The notes under the pieces: generated by a model
Database searches by the model: none
What the model saw: only the letters and a program-made list of their open reading frames with translations
Told to the model about the DNA's origin: nothing
Shown here: one piece after another, positions 16,640 to 23,664 of the stretch
Layout: every line of letters starts with the position of its first letter
How positions within the stretch are numbered: position 1 is the stretch's first letter
Origin: HTCC5015 sp051747425
GTDB taxonomy: Bacteria > Pseudomonadota > Gammaproteobacteria > HTCC5015
DNA length: 64,000 nt
Assembly: GCA_051747425.1 (NCBI GenBank)
Contig: JBNJGD010000001.1
Location: forward strand, 231,752-295,751
Direction of reading: 5' to 3'
Translations under genes and position numbers: made by a program

Positions 16640-18100
16640 ATGACGCCCTGCCCTCCGACAATACGACGCCTCAGCCGACGCCTTGCGGGGGGCTTGCGCA
16701 CTTTGGCCCTGGCCTCGGCCCTGGTACTGGCCGCCGGGCAGGCCTGGTCCGACAACCTGCCGGACATCGGCGAGCCCGCCGACCAGTACCTCTCCCCGCA
16801 AAAGGAAAGCCTCATTGGCAACGCTTTCCTCCAGCAACTTGAGCAGCAAGGCGCCATCCTCGACGACCCGGAAATCGCCACCTATCTTCAGTCCCTGGGG
16901 CTCAAGTTAAGCTCCGGCAGCGGTCAGCAGCCGTTTCGTTTTTTTGTGGTCAAGAGCGACCAAATCAATGCCTTTGCCGTGCCCGGCGGCTTTATCGGCA
17001 TCCACGCGGGGCTTTTTCTGGCCTCCCGCAATGAAGGCGAGCTGGCTGGAGTCGTCGCCCACGAGATCGCCCATGTGACCCAGCGCCATATCGCTCGTTA
17101 TTACGCCGACGCAGCCAACACCAACATGGCCAGCATCGGCGCCATACTCGCCGGCCTGGCATTGGCCCTGTCGGGCAGCGGCACCGGCGCTGCCGCGGTC
17201 ATGATGGCCGGCAGTGCCGCCAACTATCAGAGCATGATCAACCACACGCGCAGTCACGAAAAGGAGGCCGACCGCGTCGGCATTCAGTATCTGGCCAGGG
17301 CCGGTTACGACCCCGCCGATCTGGCCAGCTTCTTCGAGGTGATGCAAAACCGCAGTCTGGAGGCGGACAAACGATTCGAAATTCTGCGAACCCACCCCCT
17401 GGACGGCAACCGAATTGCCGAAGCCAAGTCCCGCGCCGCCCAGATGCCCAGCCCGGACAAAAAACCCGACGACCGTTTATACCAGCTGGCCAAAGCAAGG
17501 CTGACGGTACTCGCTGGTGACGACCGTGAATTGCTGCAACACCTGCGCCGTCAACCCGAGGATGAAATGGGCGTTATTGACCGCTATGCCCTGGCACAGA
17601 TACTGACTCAACGCGGCCTCTACAGTGAGGCGAACAAAACCATTGATCAATTACAAGAAAAGGCGCCGGAAGAGCTGGCCTTTGGTCTGGCCCGAGTGCG
17701 GCTCTACAACGAACAGGGGCAACATGAAAAAGCTCTGAAAGAGCTCGAGCGTTGGCAATCGCTCTACCCGCGCTACCGCCCGGTACTCGACTACCAGATA
17801 GAAACCCTGCGATATCTGGATCGCCACCAGGCCATTATCGAACTACTCGAGGACGACTACCTGCGCGGCGCCGATAACTGGCCGCCCCGGCGCCTCCACC
17901 TCTACGCCGAAGCCCTCAAGCACGCCGGCCACCAGGCCCGCTCACAGCTGGCTCTGGCCGAGCACTACATCGCCACCGCCCGCTACCGAGCCGCGGGATT
18001 ACAGATCAAGGAGGCCAAGGACAGCGGCCAACTTTCCACCCGCCTGAGTCAGCGAGCCGAAGAAATGTTGAAAAACATTGAGGAATACCAAAGCTTGTAA
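16640..18100 (+). CDS. bepA: Periplasmic M48 metalloprotease/chaperone with TPR repeats
   Basis: A 486-residue exported protein: signal peptide LALASALVLAAGQAWS, then an M48 peptidase domain with the zinc motif HEIAH at residues 141-145 and the downstream glutamate in SHEKEADRVG. Next come a hydrophobic glycine/alanine loop and C-terminal TPR helices (about residues 290-480). BepA assists LptD and outer-membrane protein assembly and degrades stalled forms in the periplasm. It is monocistronic and convergent with the toxin array. A decayed copy of its 3' end lies at 23054-23290, showing that recombination has used this gene as an anchor. Confidence 0.92.
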   Translation: MTPCPPTIRRLSRRLAGGLRTLALASALVLAAGQAWSDNLPDIGEPADQYLSPQKESLIGNAFLQQLEQQGAILDDPEIATYLQSLGLKLSSGSGQQPFRFFVVKSDQINAFAVPGGFIGIHAGLFLASRNEGELAGVVAHEIAHVTQRHIARYYADAANTNMASIGAILAGLALALSGSGTGAAAVMMAGSAANYQSMINHTRSHEKEADRVGIQYLARAGYDPADLASFFEVMQNRSLEADKRFEILRTHPLDGNRIAEAKSRAAQMPSPDKKPDDRLYQLAKARLTVLAGDDRELLQHLRRQPEDEMGVIDRYALAQILTQRGLYSEANKTIDQLQEKAPEELAFGLARVRLYNEQGQHEKALKELERWQSLYPRYRPVLDYQIETLRYLDRHQAIIELLEDDYLRGADNWPPRRLHLYAEALKHAGHQARSQLALAEHYIATARYRAAGLQIKEAKDSGQLSTRLSQRAEEMLKNIEEYQSL

Positions 18101-18247
18101 ATCCGACAAGCTGCCAGTCAAAACAAGGCGCCTCTATATTTAGAGAAGTAAAGTCTCTAGCAAACTGGTGGTGATTCAAGAAAAGAACTCACTCAAGTAT
18201 TATGGAGCATGTTCGCCTCTTAGCTTGTTTAATTTAAGAGCATGCTA

Positions 18248-18580
18248 TCAATCGTCAACAACCAATACATACCTTATATTTAAATTTTTATTTTCATTGT
18301 ACTTATTCAAATATTCTAACGCTATATCATGGCTTTTTTTAGCAAATACAGAAGGCGTGCATTCATCCATATTGCAGTACCAGTTGTCATAAGTAGGTCG
18401 AAAATAACCATCAGACTCTAACTCGTATACATCACCACCCAGCACTGCAACTTCAGTTCCTAACAGCAGCTTTATTGCTTTAATTGCATCTTCTTTTTTT
18501 AAAGCTACTTCGCCACCGTAAGCATCTGTTCTAGGAACACCATAGGCTTTTAAAAAATCATTAAACTCTGAATAGCTCAA
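18248..18580 (-). CDS. Immunity protein of RHS cassette 1 (Imm40-like)
   Basis: A 110-residue acidic cytoplasmic protein. I choose the TTG at 18580: it lies 4 bp after the toxin stop and has an AGGAAG site formed by the toxin's last codons. The ATG further upstream at 18637 would overlap the toxin by 53 bp and lacks such a site. Conserved-looking features are GGEVALKKEDAIKAIKLL, VAVLGGDVYELESDGYF and YDNWYC, a pattern I associate with the Imm40 group of polymorphic-toxin immunity proteins, with medium confidence. It is AT-rich relative to the core genome. It should neutralise the toxin encoded just before it. Confidence 0.7.
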   Translation of the reverse strand: MSYSEFNDFLKAYGVPRTDAYGGEVALKKEDAIKAIKLLLGTEVAVLGGDVYELESDGYFRPTYDNWYCNMDECTPSVFAKKSHDIALEYLNKYNENKNLNIRYVLVVDD

Positions 18581-18584
18581 AATA

Positions 18585-19493
18585 TTACTTCCTAGGTCGT
18601 TCAAATTGACGATGATTAACCGTTTTATCTGGCTCAATTATCCATCTATAATTACCGCGCTTACCGTTAACACTGCCCGGCAATTCTACCTTAGTTCGCT
18701 CAACACCATCACCACCCGTTATCTTTTTAACTTTGGCCGCATCTGCTTGACTATCAACCAAGCTGGGAAAATTATGATCAAGGTCTTCACCTTGCATTTG
18801 GCGTCGAACCTTTGGAGTATATATAGTTCCATCAAGTGGGTTTACTTTCTTTGCAGCCTTTCTAGCAAAGACTAAGACCGCACCACCCGGGGCCGCTTTT
18901 ATTGCGGTATTGATAGCCAGGTTCTTCCCAACATCCTCCGCAAGATCCTGTGCAGAGATATCACCTGTGTAAAGGTCACGCCCTGCACTTCCTACTTCGT
19001 AGCCAGTAGAAAAGGCCGAAACAACACCTATTGTTCCTAAAATGGCGGCGGTAACTGCTATCCGACCATCCGGATCGACATACCGATAGGGATTGTTATT
19101 AGCGTAAGCATACTTGTTGAAAGAAACGGGGTTGCCGGCATCAAAACCCACAGGGTCTGGCGACATGAATCGACCGATTTCAGGGTCGTAGTAGCGGGCG
19201 CCCATATAGATCAGCCCGGTGTCATCATCCTGGACATGGCCGGTGTACCAGCGCTTGTGCGGGGCACTTTTCTCTTCCCTGCGAATGCGCTCGCCGTAGG
19301 GCTTGTAGTCCTCCACCCATAGAATCTCGCCATTCTCATCCGTGGCGGCGATGGGAGAACCCATCGGATCCGTATGGATGTACCGCGTCACGGGCGCTGA
19401 GTGCGCCGTGAGCGTAAACAGCAAACTGACCAGAGGAAAAAAGCACCAGAACCAGCGCTTCCATACTCTATCTTGAATCGAATAGCTATTCAT
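18585..19493 (-). CDS. Mini-RHS toxin, cassette 1 (nuclease-like C terminus)
   Basis: A 302-residue protein. Residues 1-33 are a predicted signal peptide (basic KRW, then hydrophobic FFPLVSLLFTLTA and AHSA). Residues 34-144 are one RHS-associated core (YIHTDPMGSPIAATDENG, YKPYGERIR, TGLIYMGARYYDPEIGRF, PYRYVDPDGR). A hydrophobic pre-toxin segment follows, then a toxin domain from about residue 220 with YTPKVRRQMQ, ITGGDGVERTKVELPGS and DKTVNHRQFE. This domain type ends several CDI/LXG toxins and is probably a nuclease; I cannot fix the family. The second of two adjacent ATGs is used because it aligns with the other cassettes. Confidence 0.85.
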   Translation of the reverse strand: MNSYSIQDRVWKRWFWCFFPLVSLLFTLTAHSAPVTRYIHTDPMGSPIAATDENGEILWVEDYKPYGERIRREEKSAPHKRWYTGHVQDDDTGLIYMGARYYDPEIGRFMSPDPVGFDAGNPVSFNKYAYANNNPYRYVDPDGRIAVTAAILGTIGVVSAFSTGYEVGSAGRDLYTGDISAQDLAEDVGKNLAINTAIKAAPGGAVLVFARKAAKKVNPLDGTIYTPKVRRQMQGEDLDHNFPSLVDSQADAAKVKKITGGDGVERTKVELPGSVNGKRGNYRWIIEPDKTVNHRQFERPRK

Positions 19494-19502
19494 CATTTTT
19501 CC

Positions 19503-19673
19503 TTATTGAATTCTGGCGTTGATGTCAGAAGGCGAGTAGGTCATGCCACCCACCACCAGCTCTTCAATGCGACGCGGCCAAAAAGAGAACCACGAGTCCA
19601 CGACCACTGTCTGATCAAGAAACTGGATCTCCAGGTCCCTTCCCTCTCTGGTGAAGGTCAAATCTGACAGGCC
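19503..19673 (-). pseudogene. Relic of the 3' end of an RTX-like gene
   Basis: In the gap before cassette 1, an open stretch of about 56 codons reads GLSDLTFTREGRDLEIQFL and ends SPSDINARIQ-stop. DLTFTR.G.DL.I....VTV..WF...IEEL... is the pattern of the haemolysin-type calcium-binding-related (HCBP_related, PF06594) C-terminal domain of RTX proteins. No upstream part of such a gene remains. The same final codons lie before cassettes 2 and 3. The rest of the gap (19674-19805) is AT-rich with no recognised content. Confidence 0.6.
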
Positions 19674-19805
19674 TTGGGAAAGATAAGTCGATAATAAATG
19701 GAAGAAAAGTATTATAAAAACATCTACTCAAAATCTTGATTATAATTATGGGGCAATAAAGTTTACTGTGTTTACCGAAAAGCAAGATAATTCGAGTTAA
19801 AAGTA

Positions 19806-20231
19806 TTATCTAAATATTGCTTGGGCTTTTTTTCTAGAAATTTCTTCAATGCTTGCTGATGTCGAAGTATATTTTTTCTTAGACATTAAGTCCGTCAAAT
19901 CTTCGTAATCCCTTTTAATAAAACCAAGAGAAGACACTAAATCTAATGGTTCAAAAGCCTCTATAATTTGATCAAGACTCTGCCATTTCATCAATAACGC
20001 AACATCATCAAAGATAAAAAATTTGCCTTCATCAAATCTGCTCCCCAAGTCCAAAAAAACCTGACCCCGTTCTTTAATGAAGCGCAATCGTAAATTACCA
20101 AGTTCCCATAAAGATTCTATATTTCCAAAATTTTCCAAATTTTTCGATTCAGAAATATTTTTTGCATCCGATAAGCCTGATTTCATAAGGGACTCTCGAA
20201 TAAGCAACCTAAAATCAGAGCTCACGACCAT
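19806..20231 (-). CDS. Putative immunity protein of RHS cassette 2
   Basis: A 141-residue, charged cytoplasmic protein without signal peptide (MVVSSDFRLLIRESLMKSG...). I do not recognise the family; features are LRFIKERGQVFLDLG and FFIFDDVALLMKWQ. Its ATG shares one base with the toxin stop (TAATG), and its AGGAGG ribosome-binding site is made by the toxin's last two glycine codons. Such tight coupling and its AT-rich composition mark it as the cognate immunity gene. A stretch of lysine and serine residues at the C terminus may be disordered. Confidence 0.75.
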   Translation of the reverse strand: MVVSSDFRLLIRESLMKSGLSDAKNISESKNLENFGNIESLWELGNLRLRFIKERGQVFLDLGSRFDEGKFFIFDDVALLMKWQSLDQIIEAFEPLDLVSSLGFIKRDYEDLTDLMSKKKYTSTSASIEEISRKKAQAIFR

Positions 20232-21184
20232 TAGCCTCCTGGCAACATTTTATTGCCGTCACTATTTAATCTGTACCCCTGCCTCTTCAAATAATCTAAC
20301 TCTCTAGCGTAAGCGCTACCGCTTCTAGCTTGACTTGCGGGTGTACCTAATATGACTTCATCACCTTTAGAAATCATGCGATCAAGGAATTTTTTATTAG
20401 CTCCCCACTGCTGGGCAGGTGACATTTTATCCCAAGCCGACTCAGGAATCTCAAACCGTCGAGCTCCTAACTTATCAGATACTTTTACATAGTCAGGATA
20501 ATGACCAAGGACAGTTTGATTACTTGCTCTTTTTGCTGGAGCTACTTTCTTGGCAACAAACTCAGCAGGCTCTTTATAGGCCCTACCAGGCCCTGGAAGC
20601 CCAATACCTGCCACAACAAGCCCTACTGCCATCGCTTTTTCTTGATCGCTAGCCCCTGAGTCCATCAATATGGTAGTTGCTTGGTAGGAATCATATCCAA
20701 CCGAAGCCACTTCAAAGGCCGCGTATGCCAGTAGTGCAACAGTTATAACCGCTCGCCCATCCGGGTCCATATAACGATAGGGATTGTTATTGGCGTAAGC
20801 ATACTTGTTGAAGGAAACGGGGTTGCCGGCATCAAAACCCACAGGGTCTGGCGACAGGAATCGGCCGATTTCAGGGTCGTAGTAGCGTGCCCCCATATAG
20901 ATCAGGCCGGTGTCATCATCCTGGACATGGCCCGTATACCAGCGCTTGTGCGGGGCGCTTTTCTCTTCTTTGCGAATCCGCTCGCCGTAGGGCTTGTAGT
21001 CCTCCACCCAGAGAAGCTCGCCATTCTCGTCCGTGGCGGCGATGGGAGAGCCCATCGGATCCGTATGGATATACCGTGTCACGGGCGCTGAGTGCGCTGT
21101 AAGCGTAAACAGCAAACTCACTAATGGCAGAAAGCACCAGAGCCAGCGCTTCCATGCTTTATCTTGAATCGAATAACTATTCAT
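20231..21184 (-). CDS. Mini-RHS toxin, cassette 2
   Basis: A 317-residue protein with the same signal peptide plus RHS core module (residues 1-144) as cassette 1. Residues about 145-200 form a hydrophobic pre-toxin (VALLAYAAFEVASVGYDSY, GLVVAGIGLPGPGRAYKE), shared almost exactly with cassette 4. The toxin domain follows: LGHYPDYVKVSDKLGARRF, PAQQWGANKKFLDRMI, GDEVILGTPASQARSG and YARELDYLKRQGYRL. This domain recurs at the ends of RHS and related toxins, but I cannot assign its chemistry. The second ATG (21184) is chosen, since AAGGA lies 6 nt upstream. Confidence 0.85.
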   Translation of the reverse strand: MNSYSIQDKAWKRWLWCFLPLVSLLFTLTAHSAPVTRYIHTDPMGSPIAATDENGELLWVEDYKPYGERIRKEEKSAPHKRWYTGHVQDDDTGLIYMGARYYDPEIGRFLSPDPVGFDAGNPVSFNKYAYANNNPYRYMDPDGRAVITVALLAYAAFEVASVGYDSYQATTILMDSGASDQEKAMAVGLVVAGIGLPGPGRAYKEPAEFVAKKVAPAKRASNQTVLGHYPDYVKVSDKLGARRFEIPESAWDKMSPAQQWGANKKFLDRMISKGDEVILGTPASQARSGSAYARELDYLKRQGYRLNSDGNKMLPGG

Positions 21185-21193
21185 GATCATTCC

Positions 21194-21324
21194 TTATTGA
21201 ATTCTGGCGTTGATATCAGAAGGCGAGTAGGTTCAGACTTTCACGAGTCCGTATGTCGCCATGGCCAACTTTGACAACATATGTGTCACCGCCAGGGCCT
21301 GCACTAACGGTGCCATTCCCAGCT
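21194..21324 (-). pseudogene. Scar of an RTX-like gene before cassette 2
   Basis: The minus strand here reads, in pieces, AGNGTVSAGPGGDTYVVKVG followed by HGDI, then a break, then YSPSDINARIQ-stop directly before the cassette's ribosome-binding site. GGDTYVVKVGHGDI resembles an RTX nonapeptide/DTYVF boundary, and the last ten residues equal those of the relic before cassette 1. The internal part is deleted. The rest of the gap to 21504 holds nothing I recognise. Confidence 0.5.
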
Positions 21325-21504
21325 TAACCTAGACATTTCTTACACAATGTTTTTTAGACTTTCGAACCTGACGGTCCGAAGATATGCTTGGAAGATTGAA
21401 AAATGCCAAATCCTATAAAATACTTTTCGTGTCAGTGACAGGGCCACTCACTAAAAACTGACCACATCATCGGGCAACTATAAGAGCTTTATCATAGCCA
21501 ACAA

Positions 21505-22110
21505 TCAATCATTGAGGAAAATGTATTTTCTCGATGAGAAATCTCCAAGAATTGATTCATAGACCGGCTCTCCATCGGGTTTACGCATAATTCTGGCAAA
21601 AACCTGATTACCGCCCACATAAAATTCCCCGGTAAAATAAAGATCATTAAAAATTATGACCGACTCATCGGTATTTAAGTCGTGTCTTATTAAGCCTTTT
21701 TTTGATGGACCAACATCAACACTGTAATCAGGAACATAAACAACCATTCCTTCATCAAGCCATCTGGCATTAGTTGCGTATTTTTCGAAAACCTTGATCA
21801 TTGAGGGGAATCTGTATACCTGACTTATTCTTTGAGATTCACTAACATTAAAACTAATTAATAAAAAATCATTATGTGGTGAAAAGTTGATATCTACCTG
21901 CAATGGCACATCTTGGACATCGATTAAACCATCAACATGAAAAGCGCGTGTTAATTCGAGTCCATCATAAACCTGGAATAACCTGTCATCATTAAAGAAA
22001 ACGACGTGGCGACTCCCTTCAGATGTTGACACGAAAATACAGTCAGAGGCAAAAGAATTGCCCGCCAATGCAAGAAAACAGAAAAGTAAAATTACTCTGT
22101 ATTTTCTCAT
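21505..22110 (-). CDS. Exported immunity protein of RHS cassette 3
   Basis: A 201-residue protein with a clear signal peptide (MRKYRVILLFCFLALAGNSFAS), so it should be periplasmic. The mature part is a run of beta strands (VVFFNDDRLFQVYDG, VDINFSPHNDFLLISFNV, KGLIRHDLNTDESVIIF), propeller-like in pattern. I know no family name. Its ATG overlaps the toxin stop by 4 nt (ATGA). Export fits the partner, an M23 peptidoglycan peptidase that would act in the periplasm. The other immunity genes of the array lack signal peptides. Confidence 0.8.
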   Translation of the reverse strand: MRKYRVILLFCFLALAGNSFASDCIFVSTSEGSRHVVFFNDDRLFQVYDGLELTRAFHVDGLIDVQDVPLQVDINFSPHNDFLLISFNVSESQRISQVYRFPSMIKVFEKYATNARWLDEGMVVYVPDYSVDVGPSKKGLIRHDLNTDESVIIFNDLYFTGEFYVGGNQVFARIMRKPDGEPVYESILGDFSSRKYIFLND

Positions 22111-23018
22111 CGTAAATCTATCCTACTTGGATTTTTTTCGAAATGCTCCTGTGGGTCAACTATTACAGAATTAACCCTTACACTCATATGCACATGCTCT
22201 TCATTTTTGGGCATACCACTAGCATTCCCTGTCGTACCAGCTCTCCCAACCAAATCACCCTCTCCAACTATTTCACCATTATTGACTGCAATTGAATCTA
22301 AATGCGCCATTCCAACCATTGTCATTATGCCATTATCTTTTCTAGTGATAAAAACAACATTTCCACCCTTGGGATTATCTCGTTGTGAAATTGTGCGCAC
22401 CACACCGGATATTGGAGCAAAAAGCTTGGTACCAACTGATGCCCTAATGTCCACACCATTATGAAAGCCATTATTCCAATTGTTTGAGCTCCTTGTGTAG
22501 CCCTGTTTACCAACATCCGGATTATACTTATTAGTTCGCAGCTGACTGTCATGTATTCCACTTTCACGACTTACTGGGTTTGTTTCGCGCCCATCCGGGT
22601 CCGTATAACGGTAAGGGTTGTTATTGGCATAAGCGTACTTGTTAAAGGAAACCGGATTGCCGGCATCAAAACCCACGGGGTCTGGCGACAGGAACCGGCC
22701 GATTTCAGGGTCGTAGTAGCGGGCGCCCATGTAGATCAGGCCGGTGTCATCGTCCTGGACATGGCCCGTGTACCAGCGCTTGTGCGGGGCACTTTTCTCT
22801 TCCCGGCGAATCCGCTCGCCGTAGGGCTTGTAGTCCTCCACCCAGAGAATCTCGCCGTTCTCGTCCGTGGCGGCGATGGGAGAACCCATCGGATCCGTAT
22901 GGATATACCGTGTCACGGGCGCTGAGTGCGCCGTGAGCGTAAACAGCAAGCTCACCAGCGGAAGAAAGCACCAGAACCAGCGCTTCCATGCTTTATCTTG
23001 AATCGAATAGCTATACAT
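22107..23018 (-). CDS. Mini-RHS toxin, cassette 3 (M23/LytM peptidase)
   Basis: A 303-residue protein. Residues 1-144 are the shared signal peptide and RHS core ending YRYTDPDGR. There is no hydrophobic pre-toxin here. A short linker leads to an M23 peptidase domain (about residues 175-300) with NGFHNGVDIRASVGT (first His/Asp zinc ligands), LFAPISGVV, MAHLDSIAV and HVHMSVRV (HxH). M23 enzymes cut peptidoglycan cross-bridges or stems, so the target is the cell wall. It is coupled to the exported immunity gene at 21505-22110. The predicted export of the toxin and the location of its immunity protein agree. Confidence 0.88.
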   Translation of the reverse strand: MYSYSIQDKAWKRWFWCFLPLVSLLFTLTAHSAPVTRYIHTDPMGSPIAATDENGEILWVEDYKPYGERIRREEKSAPHKRWYTGHVQDDDTGLIYMGARYYDPEIGRFLSPDPVGFDAGNPVSFNKYAYANNNPYRYTDPDGRETNPVSRESGIHDSQLRTNKYNPDVGKQGYTRSSNNWNNGFHNGVDIRASVGTKLFAPISGVVRTISQRDNPKGGNVVFITRKDNGIMTMVGMAHLDSIAVNNGEIVGEGDLVGRAGTTGNASGMPKNEEHVHMSVRVNSVIVDPQEHFEKNPSRIDLR

Positions 23019-23027
23019 GATGATTCC

Positions 23028-23050
23028 CTATTGAATTCTGGCGTTGATAT
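23028..23050 (-). pseudogene. Last codons of the RTX-like gene before cassette 3
   Basis: The minus strand reads SDINARIQ-stop (TAG here) immediately before the cassette 3 ribosome-binding site. This is the shortest of three scars of the same gene end. It abuts the bepA relic starting at 23054, marking a recombination junction. Confidence 0.5.
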
Positions 23051-23053
23051 CCG

Positions 23054-23290
23054 ATTGAAGCCCTGTGCTGTTTGAAATACCGCCAAGCCATACGCGACCT
23101 GCTGGACAGCGACTACTCCCAGAAAACCGGTAAATGACTACACAGGCGCATGTACCTTTACGCCGAAGCCTTCAAACACACCGGACACAAGGCCCGCCAC
23201 GGCTGGCACTGGCAAAGCACTACACAACTATCACAATAATACCTCGCTGAAGGAGTGCCAATTAAGGTGACCCAGGAAAACGGAAAATCT
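23054..23290 (+). pseudogene. Decayed copy of the bepA 3' end
   Basis: On the plus strand, IEALCCLKYRQAIRDLLDSDY matches IETLRYLDRHQAIIELLEDDY of intact bepA. After an in-frame TGA, RRMYLYAEAFKHTGHKAR matches RRLHLYAEALKHAGHQAR; then LALAKHYTTIT continues in a shifted frame. The copy is diverged, has stops and a frameshift, and lacks everything upstream. It sits between cassettes 3 and 4, with its 3' end facing immunity gene 4, exactly as intact bepA faces immunity gene 1. The remaining gap to 23385 shows nothing else. Confidence 0.8.
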
Positions 23291-23385
23291 CCAAGCTCTT
23301 CTATGCTGAGTGCAAAAAAGTCTCAATTGAACCGGAGACAACTCACTCTGCCCTATGTCTCCACTCCTTTTGAAGCATTAAATTT

Positions 23386-23664
23386 TTAACTATCAGTTAT
23401 ATGGTTGCCCAATTTCGCTTTAAGAGCCCTCTTATCCAATTGCATTGCATCTGCTAATTTGAAAACGAGTCTCATAGACTCGCCCGAAATTTTCCTGTTC
23501 TCTTCAATCACGATATCAGCCAAGGTCTCCAAAGCTAGCCCATATTCCCCAGCATCAATAAAATCCTGTATTTCTGCTTTTTCAGAATCAGTAAATACAT
23601 CTAACAACTGGCCGAGCAATCGTGACAACAGGTTTTCGACAAACTGGTAATCGTAAGTAATCAT
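23386..23664 (-). CDS. MafI-like immunity protein of RHS cassette 4
   Basis: A 92-residue, all-helical acidic protein: MITYDYQFVENLLSRLL, FTDSEKAEIQDFIDAGEYGL, ALETLADIVIEENRKISG. This pattern fits the MafI-type immunity family that pairs with EndoU-bearing MafB and CDI toxins. Its ATG shares one base with the stop of the (frameshifted) EndoU toxin frame (TAATG). No signal peptide is present, consistent with protection against a cytoplasmic RNase. The gene itself is intact, so immunity may persist although the toxin frame is broken. Confidence 0.8.
   Translation of the reverse strand: MITYDYQFVENLLSRLLGQLLDVFTDSEKAEIQDFIDAGEYGLALETLADIVIEENRKISGESMRLVFKLADAMQLDKRALKAKLGNHITDS

Noticed and set aside
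16281..16640. A riboswitch or leader peptide controlling ilvI
   Set aside because: No run of Ile/Val/Leu codons in a short frame and no match to riboswitch cores that I know; only simple hairpins are seen.
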